Positions 30,677 through 38,828 of a stretch of DNA of 64,000 bases are shown here, piece after piece. How positions within the stretch are numbered: position 1 is the first letter of the stretch; the number at the start of each line of letters is the position of its first letter. The notes under the pieces were generated by a model. The model was not told the origin of the DNA. It saw only the letters and a program-made list of their open reading frames with translations, and did no database searches. The stretch is taken from assembly GCF_004564135.1 (NCBI RefSeq), contig NZ_CP038255.1, positions 1,458,501 to 1,522,500 on the forward strand, read 5' to 3'. The DNA comes from Terasakiella sp. SH-1. Lineage in GTDB: Bacteria; Pseudomonadota; Alphaproteobacteria; Rhodospirillales; Terasakiellaceae. A program made the translations under genes and the position numbers.

Positions 30677-31165
30677 GTGGCAAATTCTATAAGCCTTTGG
30701 GTCTTTCTATATGCGTTTTGGTTTCTGCTTTCCGGGCATACAGAGCCGTTGTTGCTCGTGTTCGGTGCAATTTCCTGCACGCTGGTCGTTTACATCGCAC
30801 GTCGTATGGATGTAATCGACCATGAAGGTCACCCTTCTCATATTTCGATAAAAATCATTCCTTATTGGATCTGGCTTTGCTGGGAAATCGTTAAGGCAAA
30901 CGTTGATGTTGCCAAAGTGATTCTATCACCAAAACTGCCGATCAGTCCGGTGATGTTTAAGGCCAAAGCGTCACAAAAACGTGAACTGGGTCAGGTTATT
31001 TATGCAAACTCGATTACATTGACGCCGGGGACTGTGACCGTTGGTCTGGAAGATGGTGTTCTTGAAATCCATGCCCTGACTAAAGAAGGTGCTGAGGGTG
31101 TTTTAACCGGCGATATGGATCGCCGTGTTTGTATGGTTAAAGGTGAGATGGAGGGGCGCCCATAA
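30677..31165 (+). CDS. mnhE: Mrp-type cation/proton antiporter subunit E
   Basis: First gene of a nine-gene Mrp-like operon, 162 residues, two N-terminal membrane helices then a soluble domain. It contains PYWIWLCWEIVKANVDVAKVIL and ANSITLTPGTVTVGLEDGVLEIHALT, the MnhE/MrpE signatures. Start codon is GTG with AGGGGAC six bases upstream. The stop overlaps the next ATG (TAATG). It corresponds to MbhA of archaeal MBH. Confidence 0.94.
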   Translation: MANSISLWVFLYAFWFLLSGHTEPLLLVFGAISCTLVVYIARRMDVIDHEGHPSHISIKIIPYWIWLCWEIVKANVDVAKVILSPKLPISPVMFKAKASQKRELGQVIYANSITLTPGTVTVGLEDGVLEIHALTKEGAEGVLTGDMDRRVCMVKGEMEGRP

Positions 31166-31458
31166 TGTTTGTTGCTGCTGCTGCCGCTCTCATCGTGGCT
31201 ATTTTACTTGGTCTGGTACGTGCCCTTGTTGGCCCGACGATTTATGATCGCATTCTTGCGGGCAATATGATCGGCACCCTGACTGTTATTTTGATTGCTG
31301 TTCATGGCTTTCTGGCTGGACGACCGGAATTTCTGGATATTGCCCTCGTATACGCTTTGATTAACTTCATCGGTACAATTGCGATTCTGAAATATTTTCG
31401 TTTCAAGGACTTGGGCCATGCTGGAACAGATCATGGCAAAGCCAAGGAGGATACGTAA
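31165..31458 (+). CDS. mnhF: Mrp-type antiporter subunit F
   Basis: A 97-residue membrane protein with three helices. RALVGPTIYDRILAGNMIGT and the C-terminal FIGTIAILKYFRFKDLG are family hallmarks of MnhF/MrpF. Its ATG overlaps the mnhE stop by one base. It corresponds to MbhB in the MBH module. Confidence 0.94.
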   Translation: MFVAAAAALIVAILLGLVRALVGPTIYDRILAGNMIGTLTVILIAVHGFLAGRPEFLDIALVYALINFIGTIAILKYFRFKDLGHAGTDHGKAKEDT

Positions 31459-31830
31459 ATGGATATGATCCTCGATGGGTTAAGCTGGTTCTTTGTTTTG
31501 CTTGGAAGTGCCTTTGTCCTGATTGGGGCCATTGGTGTCATCCGCTTACCTGAAGTTTTCACCCGTTCCCATGCTGCCGGTATGGTTGATACGTTTGGCA
31601 CGGGCATGATTATCCTTGGGCTGTGTTTCCAGACAAGCCCATTTGAAAGCATCGCCAGTGCATTGGTGTTGGTTAAACTTGTGATGATCGGGTTTTTCCT
31701 GTTCTTTACAAGCCCGGTTTCGAGCCACGCGCTTGTGCGCGCCGCCATGGCTGATGGGGCGAAACCTCTTCTTAAAGAAGGTGTCGAGCTGGAAGGCGCC
31801 CTGAAAGACGAAGGAGACAAGCCATCCTAG
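31459..31830 (+). CDS. mnhG: Mrp-type antiporter subunit G
   Basis: A 123-residue membrane protein with three helices. GAIGVIRLPEVFTRSHAAGMVDTFGTGMIILGL is the MnhG/PhaG core (seen at about 23-55), and the SHALVRAA motif follows helix three. AAGGAGGATACGTAA lies just before the ATG. Its last codons contain AAGGAG, which serves as the ribosome binding site for the next gene. Confidence 0.94.
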   Translation: MDMILDGLSWFFVLLGSAFVLIGAIGVIRLPEVFTRSHAAGMVDTFGTGMIILGLCFQTSPFESIASALVLVKLVMIGFFLFFTSPVSSHALVRAAMADGAKPLLKEGVELEGALKDEGDKPS

Positions 31831-31838
31831 AGATTTTG
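31811..31838 (+). promoter_or_regulatory. Ribosome binding site with no standard start codon at the expected distance
   Basis: AAGGAG at 31811-31816 is followed after exactly seven bases by ATC (31824), in frame with the next gene. The first standard-type start is TTG at 31836, 19 bases from the AAGGAG. ATC CTA GAG would give MLEILDIVLL, like the start of related DUF4040 proteins. Either ATC is used, or TTG is used inefficiently, or the base is a sequence error for ATG. Confidence 0.5.
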
Positions 31839-32411
31839 GACATAGTCTTGTTGTTCTTCATGGCAGTGACCGCAATTGGTATCCTGCGTATGAAGAATCT
31901 GTTTGCGGTTGTCATGCTGGGCGGTATTTATTCGCTGCTTTCAGCCTTGATGTTCGTAAACCTTGACGCCGTGGATGTGGCCTTTACCGAAGCGGCTGTT
32001 GGTGCGGGGATTTCTACCGTACTGATGCTTGGCACGCTTGCGCTCACATCACGTGAAGAAAAACGCGAAAAGAAACCAGCTCATACAATCTGGTTGCCCC
32101 TTCTTGTTGTTGTGGCAACAGGTGTTGCCCTGATTTACGGCACATTGGATATGCCTGCTTATGGTGATCCCAATGCTCCTGTACATCAACATGTGGCACC
32201 ACGTTATCTGACTGATTCTGAAACAGAAGTCGGAATGCCCAACATCGTGACATCCGTGCTGGCAAGTTATCGTGGTTTTGATACCTTGGGTGAAACCACG
32301 GTGGTTTTCACAGCTCTGGTCGGTGTGTTAATTTTGTTGGCAGGTCGTCGTCGCAAAGAAGACGAAAACCCGACATTGGAAGAACTTGAAGAACGGGAGG
32401 ATGAGGTATGA
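31836..32411 (+). CDS. Split MrpA C-terminal subunit (DUF4040/MbhD-MbhE-like fusion)
   Basis: A membrane protein of 191 residues from the TTG start, or 195 if ATC at 31824 is used. The first half (NLFAVVMLGGIYSLLSALMF, DAVDVAFTEAAVGAGISTVLMLGTLAL) is the DUF4040/MbhD region, a NuoJ-like fold. The second half (ASYRGFDTLGETTVVFTALVGVLILL) is like MbhE. In Bacillus these are the C-terminal part of MrpA. Here they form a gene between mnhG and mnhB. The C-terminus is acidic (EELEEREDEV). Confidence 0.88.
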   Translation: MDIVLLFFMAVTAIGILRMKNLFAVVMLGGIYSLLSALMFVNLDAVDVAFTEAAVGAGISTVLMLGTLALTSREEKREKKPAHTIWLPLLVVVATGVALIYGTLDMPAYGDPNAPVHQHVAPRYLTDSETEVGMPNIVTSVLASYRGFDTLGETTVVFTALVGVLILLAGRRRKEDENPTLEELEEREDEV

Positions 32412-32827
32412 TGAGACGAAAACCTATTCTCCGGGTGACATCAAAAGTCTTTATGCCATTTATTCTGATCTTTGCCCTTTATGTGCAATTCCATGGGGAC
32501 TTTGGTCCCGGTGGCGGCTTTCAGGCTGGTGTAATTTTTGGTTCAAGCTTTATTCTCTATGCACTGATTTTCGGTTTGCATGATGTGAAAAGAGTTATGC
32601 CTGCTGCTGCGCTTGAGGTGATTTCGGCACTTGGCGTTTTGCTTTATGCCGGTGTCGGTGTGGTCAGTTTGTTTGTAGGGGATAATTACCTGAACTATAA
32701 CTCTCTTGCCGAAGATCCCTTGCATGGTCAGCATTACGGTATTTTGCTTGTGGAACTGGGCGTCGGTATGACCGTCTTTTCATCCATGACGCTGATCTTT
32801 TACATTTTTGTCGGACGGGGGCGTTAA
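32408..32827 (+). CDS. mnhB: Mrp-type antiporter subunit B
   Basis: A 139-residue membrane protein with four helices. It has YVQFHGDFGPGGGFQAGVI, the invariant MnhB motif, and a C-terminal LLVELGVGMTVFSSMTLIFY. The ATG overlaps the previous stop (ATGA) with GGGAGG seven bases upstream. It corresponds to MbhF. The FGPGGGFQAG loop is essential in the family. Confidence 0.95.
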   Translation: MMRRKPILRVTSKVFMPFILIFALYVQFHGDFGPGGGFQAGVIFGSSFILYALIFGLHDVKRVMPAAALEVISALGVLLYAGVGVVSLFVGDNYLNYNSLAEDPLHGQHYGILLVELGVGMTVFSSMTLIFYIFVGRGR

Positions 32828-32830
32828 GGT

Positions 32831-33199
32831 ATGGAATATAATGAAATCCTGAACCCCGGTCTCTATAACTACTGGGTCGTAATCTTTTTGATGATGGTCG
32901 GTTTTTATATTGTTATTGCACGGGGCAATCTGGTTAAAAAATTGGTGGGTTTGAATATTTTCCAAACCTCGGTTTTTGTTCTCTATATTAGTATCGGTAA
33001 AGTAACTGGCGGAACGGCACCAATTTTTGGTGAAGGCATAAGCGTCTTTTCAAACCCCCTTCCCCACGTATTAATCCTGACAGCGATCGTGGTGGGGATT
33101 GCGACGACAGCATTGGGCTTGGCCCTTGTTATACGTATTCGTGAATCCTATGGCTCGATCGAAGAAGAAGAAATTCACGCTCAGGAGGAAGACTTTTAA
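32831..33199 (+). CDS. mnhC: Mrp-type antiporter subunit C (NuoK-like)
   Basis: A 122-residue NuoK-like membrane subunit with three helices. GLNIFQTSVFVLYISIG and PLPHVLILTAIVVGIATTALGLALVIRI are the family signatures; in NuoK the equivalent helices carry the two acidic residues. It starts four bases after mnhB and abuts mnhD. It has an acidic C-terminus (EEEEIHAQEEDF). Confidence 0.94.
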   Translation: MEYNEILNPGLYNYWVVIFLMMVGFYIVIARGNLVKKLVGLNIFQTSVFVLYISIGKVTGGTAPIFGEGISVFSNPLPHVLILTAIVVGIATTALGLALVIRIRESYGSIEEEEIHAQEEDF

Positions 33200-34678
33200 A
33201 TGACTGCCCATCTTCCTATTTTGCAAATCATCATTCCCTTGATGGCTGCACCGCTTTGCGTCGTGTTGCGCAATCGCGATATTGCCTGGGGAATTACATT
33301 GCTTGTCAGCTTGATCAGCTTTGCGATCTCTTTAATGATCCTGGATCAGGTTCTGACACAAGGCGTTTTGTCCTATTTTATGGGGGGCTGGCCTGCTCCT
33401 TGGGGGATTGAATTCAGAATTGATGTGGTCAATGCCTACATTCTTCTGATTGTTTCCGCCATTGGGGCTATTGTCTCCATTTATGGTCGCCACAGCATTA
33501 CACGTGAAATTCCACGTGAACAAACGACACTGTTTTACACAGCCTTTTTGCTGTGCCTCACAGGTCTGCTGGGGATGACGGCGACAGGCGATGCCTTTAA
33601 CCTTTTCGTTTTCCTGGAAGTTTCCTCCCTCTCCACTTATGCACTGATTTCCCTTGGCAAAGACCGTCGTGCTTTGACGGCTTCTTACCAATATCTGATC
33701 ATGGGGACGTTGGGGGCGACATTTTATGTGATCGGTCTGGGTTTGCTCTACCAAATGACCGGGACACTCAATATTGTTGACCTGCATGACAAGCTTTCCA
33801 ACATGGATGGCAGCATTCGCACGTTACAAGCAGCCTTGGCTTTCTTGACTGTTGGTTTGAGTTTGAAACTGGCCTTGTTCCCGCTGCATCTGTGGCTACC
33901 GAATGCTTACACTTATGCGCCGAGCACTATTACAGCCTTTTTGGCAGCAACCGCAACAAAGGTCGCAGTCTATGTCATGCTGCGGGTCTTCTTCACCATC
34001 TTCGGGGTGGATATTTTCGAAGAGACAGGCTTGGCACCGGTGATTATGGGACTAGCAATTGTTGGGATGTTCGTTGCTTCCACAGTTGCTGTTTTCCAGA
34101 ATAACTTGAAACGGATGCTGGCTTATTCGTCTGTTGCACAAATCGGCTATATTATGCTTGGGATCAGCTTTTTGAATGTCACGGGTGTTTCTGCCGGTAT
34201 CGTTCACTTGCTGAACCATGCGGTGATGAAATGTGCCTGTTTCCTCGCAATGGGTTGTATCATGTATCGCGTTGGCTCTGTGCGCATGGAAAATCTGCAC
34301 GGCATCGCCAAGAAGATGCCTCTCACAATGGCGGCTTTTGTCATTGGGGGGCTGAGCTTGATTGGTGTGCCGCTGACTGTCGGCTTTATTTCCAAGTGGC
34401 AATTGATCTTGGCAGCGATGCAAGCCGACATGATGCCCATTGCCTTCTTGATTTTGCTTAGTTCCTTGATTGCAGTTGTTTATGTCTGGCGTTTCATTGA
34501 AGTCGCCTATTTCAAAGCACCTGCTGATGGCGATACCAGCGTTAAGGAAGCGCCGCTGTCCATGTTGATCCCATTGTGGGTCATGGCTTTGGCGTCTATT
34601 TATTTTGGGATTGATACCGATATGACACTGGGTGTTGCAGAACTTGCTGCTGAGATGCTGGTTGGAGGTGCACCATGA
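33200..34678 (+). CDS. mnhD: Mrp-type antiporter subunit D (ND5-like subunit 1)
   Basis: A proton-conducting antiporter-like subunit of 492 residues with about 14 helices, homologous to NuoM/NuoN. The TM5 glutamate is in FVFLEVSSLSTYAL, the TM7 lysine is K223 in LSLKLALFPLHLWLPNAY, and a second lysine lies in ATATKVAVYVML. All key charges are intact, so it should pump. AGGAGGAAGACTTTTAA precedes the ATG. It ends in a 4-base overlap with the next ND5-like gene. Confidence 0.93.
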   Translation: MTAHLPILQIIIPLMAAPLCVVLRNRDIAWGITLLVSLISFAISLMILDQVLTQGVLSYFMGGWPAPWGIEFRIDVVNAYILLIVSAIGAIVSIYGRHSITREIPREQTTLFYTAFLLCLTGLLGMTATGDAFNLFVFLEVSSLSTYALISLGKDRRALTASYQYLIMGTLGATFYVIGLGLLYQMTGTLNIVDLHDKLSNMDGSIRTLQAALAFLTVGLSLKLALFPLHLWLPNAYTYAPSTITAFLAATATKVAVYVMLRVFFTIFGVDIFEETGLAPVIMGLAIVGMFVASTVAVFQNNLKRMLAYSSVAQIGYIMLGISFLNVTGVSAGIVHLLNHAVMKCACFLAMGCIMYRVGSVRMENLHGIAKKMPLTMAAFVIGGLSLIGVPLTVGFISKWQLILAAMQADMMPIAFLILLSSLIAVVYVWRFIEVAYFKAPADGDTSVKEAPLSMLIPLWVMALASIYFGIDTDMTLGVAELAAEMLVGGAP

Positions 34679-36156
34679 CAATGGAACTTGCCATCATTCT
34701 CTCAATGGTGATACCCGCTATTGGAGCGGTTCTGATCGCGCTGACAGGGAAATCACCAAATCTGCGTGAGACAGTTACACTTGTGACGGCGGTAGCCCTC
34801 TTCCTGAATGTACTAACCCTTTTGGGGCCTGTTATGGACGGTGCCCGCCCGGAAGTTCGTCTACTTGATATGTTTCCGGGGCTTGCCATTGCCTTTAAGG
34901 TTGAACCTCTGGGTATGATGTTCTCGCTGATTGCCTCGGGCTTATGGATTTTGAATTCCATCTATTCCATCGGCTATATGCGCGGCAATAAAGAGAAACA
35001 TCAGACACGGTTCTATATTTGCTTTGCCGTTGCCATTTCGGCCACATTGGGGCTGGCTTATTCAGCCAACCTGCTGACATTGTTTATCTTCTACGAAGTT
35101 TTGACATTCAGCACCTACCCGCTTGTTTCGCACAAAGGGAATGAGACAGCCCTGCAAGGTGCACGTACCTATCTGGGGATCTTGGTTACGACATCTGTTG
35201 CGTTCTTGTTCCTGGCGATTGCCTGGACCTATTTTGCAACAGGCACACTTGATTTCGTCAATGGCGGGATCTTGGGTGGCAAGGTAGAAGGCCCAATGAT
35301 GGGCTTATTGCTGATGCTGTTTATCTACGGCATTGGTAAAGCCGCTGTTATGCCTGTTCACCGTTGGTTGCCCGCAGCCATGGTGGCACCGACCCCGGTT
35401 TCTGCCTTGCTGCATGCTGTGGCCGTTGTGAAATCCGGTGTATTCTCTGTCGTCAAAGTGATTGTTTATACCTTTGGTATTGATAACCTCGTGACTTCCG
35501 GGTCTACAGACTGGCTGGTTTATATCTCTGGCTTCACGATCATTGCCGCCTCTATGGTGGCCCTGCGCCAAGATAATATTAAGCGCCGATTGGCTTATTC
35601 AACCATCTCGCAACTGTCTTATGTGGTTTTGGCTGCGGCCATTCTGACGCCAATTTCAGCCATTGGTGCTGCGTTGCATATTGCTGCCCATGCCTTTGGT
35701 AAAATCACCCTCTTCTTTGCAGCGGGTTCTATTTATACCGCGGCACATAAGACAGAGGTCAGCCAGCTAAACGGGATTGGTTGGAAAATGCCGATTACCA
35801 TGACCGCCTTTTCAATTGGGGCGCTGTCTATGATTGGCTTACCGCCGACGGCTGGCTTTATTTCAAAATGGTATATCGTTCAGGGGGCAATGAGTTCTGA
35901 GAACTTTGTGGCCTTGAGTGTCGTTGTCTTAAGTACGTTGCTGAACGCAGGCTACTTCCTGCCGATCATCTATCGTGCATTCTTTAAATCACCGGAAAGC
36001 AAGAAAGGCGAAGGTGAGAACCATGATGATCATGGTGAAGCCCCGCTGCCCATCGTTGTCGCCATTACATGTACGGCAACGCTGACAATTTTGATGTTCC
36101 TGTTCCCGGATGTTGCCCTTGAGTTGGCACAACAAATGATTGGGGGTGTTCAATGA
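34675..36156 (+). CDS. ND5/MrpA-like antiporter subunit (ND5-like subunit 2)
   Basis: A proton-conducting transporter family protein of 493 residues, about 14 helices. It has the TM5 glutamate (IFYEVLTFSTYPL), TM7 lysine K222 (GIGKAAVMPVHRWLPAAM) and VAPTPVSALLHAVAVVKSGVF, the latter close to the NuoL/MrpA form. It may represent the N-terminal ND5 half of MrpA without its C-terminal extension, which is encoded upstream as a separate gene. A histidine-rich insert (NHDDHGEA) lies in a loop near the C-terminus. It overlaps mnhD by 4 bases (ATGA). Confidence 0.9.
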   Translation: MTMELAIILSMVIPAIGAVLIALTGKSPNLRETVTLVTAVALFLNVLTLLGPVMDGARPEVRLLDMFPGLAIAFKVEPLGMMFSLIASGLWILNSIYSIGYMRGNKEKHQTRFYICFAVAISATLGLAYSANLLTLFIFYEVLTFSTYPLVSHKGNETALQGARTYLGILVTTSVAFLFLAIAWTYFATGTLDFVNGGILGGKVEGPMMGLLLMLFIYGIGKAAVMPVHRWLPAAMVAPTPVSALLHAVAVVKSGVFSVVKVIVYTFGIDNLVTSGSTDWLVYISGFTIIAASMVALRQDNIKRRLAYSTISQLSYVVLAAAILTPISAIGAALHIAAHAFGKITLFFAAGSIYTAAHKTEVSQLNGIGWKMPITMTAFSIGALSMIGLPPTAGFISKWYIVQGAMSSENFVALSVVVLSTLLNAGYFLPIIYRAFFKSPESKKGEGENHDDHGEAPLPIVVAITCTATLTILMFLFPDVALELAQQMIGGVQ

Positions 36157-36404
36157 GTGAACAACAAGACGTTCACTGGCTTTGCCGCCCTAAGACCATA
36201 AAAAACTTATGGATCATCGGCATTGCTATTCTGGTTATTACAGTTTTGCTGGAATTCACCATTCACCCGCACCCATATTTTGAAGTCGACGGTTGGTTTG
36301 GCTTCAATGCTTGGTTTGGCTTCTTGGCCTGTGCTGCAATGGTACTTTTTGCAAAACTGCTCGGTATTTTCTTGAAACGGAAGGACACCTATTATGATGA
36401 TTAA
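36153..36404 (+). CDS. Unrecognised 83-residue membrane protein of the antiporter operon
   Basis: Two membrane helices at about 19-37 and 50-71, an acidic/aromatic linker (HPHPYFEVDGWFGFNAWFGF) and a charged C-terminus (KRKDTYYDD). Its ATG overlaps the preceding stop by 4 bases, and its end overlaps the next gene by 11 bases, so it is clearly part of the operon. I do not recognise a family. A structural role beside the two neighbouring ND5-like subunits is inferred from position only. Confidence 0.85.
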   Translation: MSEQQDVHWLCRPKTIKNLWIIGIAILVITVLLEFTIHPHPYFEVDGWFGFNAWFGFLACAAMVLFAKLLGIFLKRKDTYYDD

Positions 36405-38106
36405 CAGTGCCCTTCCCCCCGGATTGATCATGATTTTCGGCGCTTTGTTCCTGCCTGCACTGGTTGGAAATGCGCGCAAAACCATGATGTTGCTGATCCC
36501 GGTCATCACCATGTATTTCATCTGGGCCGTGCCCGATGGCGTACAGTTGACCATTTCGTTCCTGGATTACACGCTGGAACCGCTGCAAGGCGATAAACTG
36601 TCTCGCCTGTTTGCAACCATCTTCACCTTGATGGCTTTTGTTGGGGGTATTTTTGCCCTGAATCAGAAAAGCCAGATCGAACTGATGTCGGCGTACGCTT
36701 ACGCTGGTGGTGCTGTGGGTGTGGCAATGGCGGGTGATCTCATCACTGTCTTTGTCTTCTGGGAATTCATGGCGATTGCCTCAACTTTGGTGATCTGGTC
36801 GGCACGTACAACTGAATCCTATGGCGCTTCCATGCGTTATGTGATTGTTCACTTGTTCGGTGGTGTGATTTTGATGATCGGTATCATCGGTCAGATTTAT
36901 CATTCTGGCTCCGTTGAATTTGGCGCGATGCAGGCTGATAGCTGGTGGACATGGATGATTTTGGTTGGTTTCCTGATTAACGCAGGTGCCCCGCCCTTTT
37001 CATCTTGGTTGCCCGATGCTTATCCAAGTGCGTCTTGGTCAGGCAGTGTTTTCCTGTCGGCCTTTACAACCAAGACCGCCGTTTATGTCTTGATTCGCAC
37101 TTTCCCCGGTGAAAATGTCCTGATCTTTGTTGGCCTCTATATGGTTTTTTACGGCATTATCTATGCTCTGTTGGAAAACGATATGCGCCGCATTCTGGCC
37201 TATTCCATCATCAACCAGGTGGGTTTCATGGTGACAGGTATCGGTATCGGGACAGATCTTGCCCTTAACGGCGCGGCGGCTCACGCCTTTGCCCATATTA
37301 TCTATAAAGCACTGTTGTTGATGTCTGCCGGTGCGGTGATTTACGAAATTAACAAGCGTAAATGTACAGACCTTGGGGGCTTGTATAAGGCCATGCCGTT
37401 GACCATGATTTGCGGTACTATTGGCGCTTTGGCGATCTCCGGCTTCCCGCTGACATCTGGTTTTACAACCAAGACTATGATTGCGTCTGCTGCGGCCAGT
37501 GAACATATCGCTTATGCGTGGTTCTTGCTGGAAGCGGCTTCTGCCGGGGTATTCCTGCACGCTGGGATTAAGTTCCCCTGGTTTGTGTTTTTCCAACGCG
37601 CCCCGGGGTATGTGGAAAAAGAATTCGGTGCCAAGCCGAAAGACCCGCCCTTTAACATGCGTTTGGCCATGTTGATTTTTGCAGGGTTCTGTATTGGTCT
37701 TGGGGTTTATCCGGACCCGCTTTATGCCATCCTGCCATATGAAGTCAATTATGTGCCTTACACAGGGACGCATGTGGTTCATATGTTGGAATTGCTGTTG
37801 TTCTCAGGTTTTGCCTTCTTCGTCTTGTTGAAGATGATGAAGCGGACCTTGACCATTACGCTGGATTTCGACTGGTTCTATCGCAAATTCTTCAATCTTC
37901 TTCACGAAGAATTTGTGATCCGTCACGGTGGAAAAGCTTTTGAAGCCTTTAAGAAAACATCCTTAAATCGCTTGGAAGTCTTCATTAAACATGTGACCCG
38001 CCATCATGGTCCACATGGTATTTTGGCACGCACTTGGCCGACAGGAAGTATGGTCTTGTGGGTGGCAATCCTGCTTGGGGTTTATCTCTTGGTGTATTAC
38101 ATCTAA
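36394..38106 (+). CDS. Divergent ND5/MrpD-like antiporter subunit (ND5-like subunit 3)
   Basis: A proton-conducting transporter family protein of 570 residues, with about 14 helices plus a C-terminal extension: an amphipathic stretch (about 480-540) then a last helix. The TM5 glutamate is present (FVFWEFMAIAST). The TM7 position aligned with the pumping lysine is N196 (GFLINAGAPPFSSWLPDAYP), and the nearby histidine is serine. The TM8 lysine (FTTKTAVYVLI) remains. The long C-terminal helix resembles the lateral arm of NuoL in layout. ATG at 36394 with AAGGA eight bases upstream; 36397 is also possible. Confidence 0.9.
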   Translation: MMINSALPPGLIMIFGALFLPALVGNARKTMMLLIPVITMYFIWAVPDGVQLTISFLDYTLEPLQGDKLSRLFATIFTLMAFVGGIFALNQKSQIELMSAYAYAGGAVGVAMAGDLITVFVFWEFMAIASTLVIWSARTTESYGASMRYVIVHLFGGVILMIGIIGQIYHSGSVEFGAMQADSWWTWMILVGFLINAGAPPFSSWLPDAYPSASWSGSVFLSAFTTKTAVYVLIRTFPGENVLIFVGLYMVFYGIIYALLENDMRRILAYSIINQVGFMVTGIGIGTDLALNGAAAHAFAHIIYKALLLMSAGAVIYEINKRKCTDLGGLYKAMPLTMICGTIGALAISGFPLTSGFTTKTMIASAAASEHIAYAWFLLEAASAGVFLHAGIKFPWFVFFQRAPGYVEKEFGAKPKDPPFNMRLAMLIFAGFCIGLGVYPDPLYAILPYEVNYVPYTGTHVVHMLELLLFSGFAFFVLLKMMKRTLTITLDFDWFYRKFFNLLHEEFVIRHGGKAFEAFKKTSLNRLEVFIKHVTRHHGPHGILARTWPTGSMVLWVAILLGVYLLVYYI

Positions 38107-38125
38107 GAGATAAATTGACCTAAAA

Positions 38126-38157
38126 AGAAAGGCTCCCGGTTATCTGGGAGCCTTTTT
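38126..38157. terminator. Bidirectional terminator after the antiporter operon
   Basis: Stem GGCTCCC/GGGAGCC at 38131-38152, extended by AAA/TTT, then TTTTTCTTT on the plus strand and TTTCTTTTTA on the minus strand. The convergent Panacea gene ends inside this hairpin at 38140. Confidence 0.9.
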
Positions 38158-38727
38158 CTTTGCTGTTTTTGAAGCCAGCGGTGTGGCTTGTGCCACTTTT
38201 CTTAATCCCGGTGCCCAGGACTTTGCTTCAACAGCGCGACCATTATGAGTGCGCACCACTTTTGGCTTGAGCACTTTATCAACACCGGGCGCTGTTTTTG
38301 ATTTCTTAAAGCTCAGCACCATTTCTTTAAACGGAATTTCTGTACGCTTGCCTTTTTTCAAGGCTTTTTGGAAAGCAGGCGTTCGTGTTGTAATGTGATT
38401 GAGCTTATCTGCTGAAAATGAACCAAAACGTCGCCAAATCCCTTCAAGAAATTCATCTACATAAGGCGGCATCGTTGTGTTCAGGTAAAAATTTGGCCTG
38501 CCCTGTTCAAAAGCACGAAACACATGAGGCTCAATCGGCCCTTGGTCATCGGCAAGAAAGACGCCAGGGGCTAGTTTTTTACCGTGGTAGGCTAAGGCAA
38601 AGTAACTTTGAGAAAGATATAGCAGCCGATGCATTTTCATGGGCTGAAGGTATTCGTTGTCATTTAATGCATGATCCATAAACCAGGCGGCAACGTCATA
38701 CATTGTTTCAACGGCAGCGGCGCTCAT
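38140..38727 (-). CDS. Panacea domain protein (DUF4065, SocA-like)
   Basis: A 195-residue protein with an N-terminal Panacea/DUF4065 domain (about 5-130): MYDVAAWFMDHAL, MKMHRLLYLSQSYFALAYHGKKLAPGVFLADDQGPIEPHVFRAF. A basic C-terminal tail ends in KTAKKKAPR. Family members include the Caulobacter antitoxin and adaptor SocA and many phage-linked antitoxins. No toxin gene is adjacent, so the role here is uncertain. The stop codon lies inside the shared terminator hairpin. Confidence 0.8.
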   Translation of the reverse strand: MSAAAVETMYDVAAWFMDHALNDNEYLQPMKMHRLLYLSQSYFALAYHGKKLAPGVFLADDQGPIEPHVFRAFEQGRPNFYLNTTMPPYVDEFLEGIWRRFGSFSADKLNHITTRTPAFQKALKKGKRTEIPFKEMVLSFKKSKTAPGVDKVLKPKVVRTHNGRAVEAKSWAPGLRKVAQATPLASKTAKKKAPR

Positions 38728-38828
38728 TACATCCTCTTCATCAATCGCTTTTCATATCACTATACACAGGCAATCGTTTCCACCTGCTTAACGTAAATGG
38801 AAAATTCAGGAAAAGCTCTGTTGTGAGT

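Noticed and set aside
37039-37782. 247-residue minus-strand frame opposite the third ND5-like gene
   Set aside because: Antisense shadow of a well-supported membrane protein with no recognisable domain.
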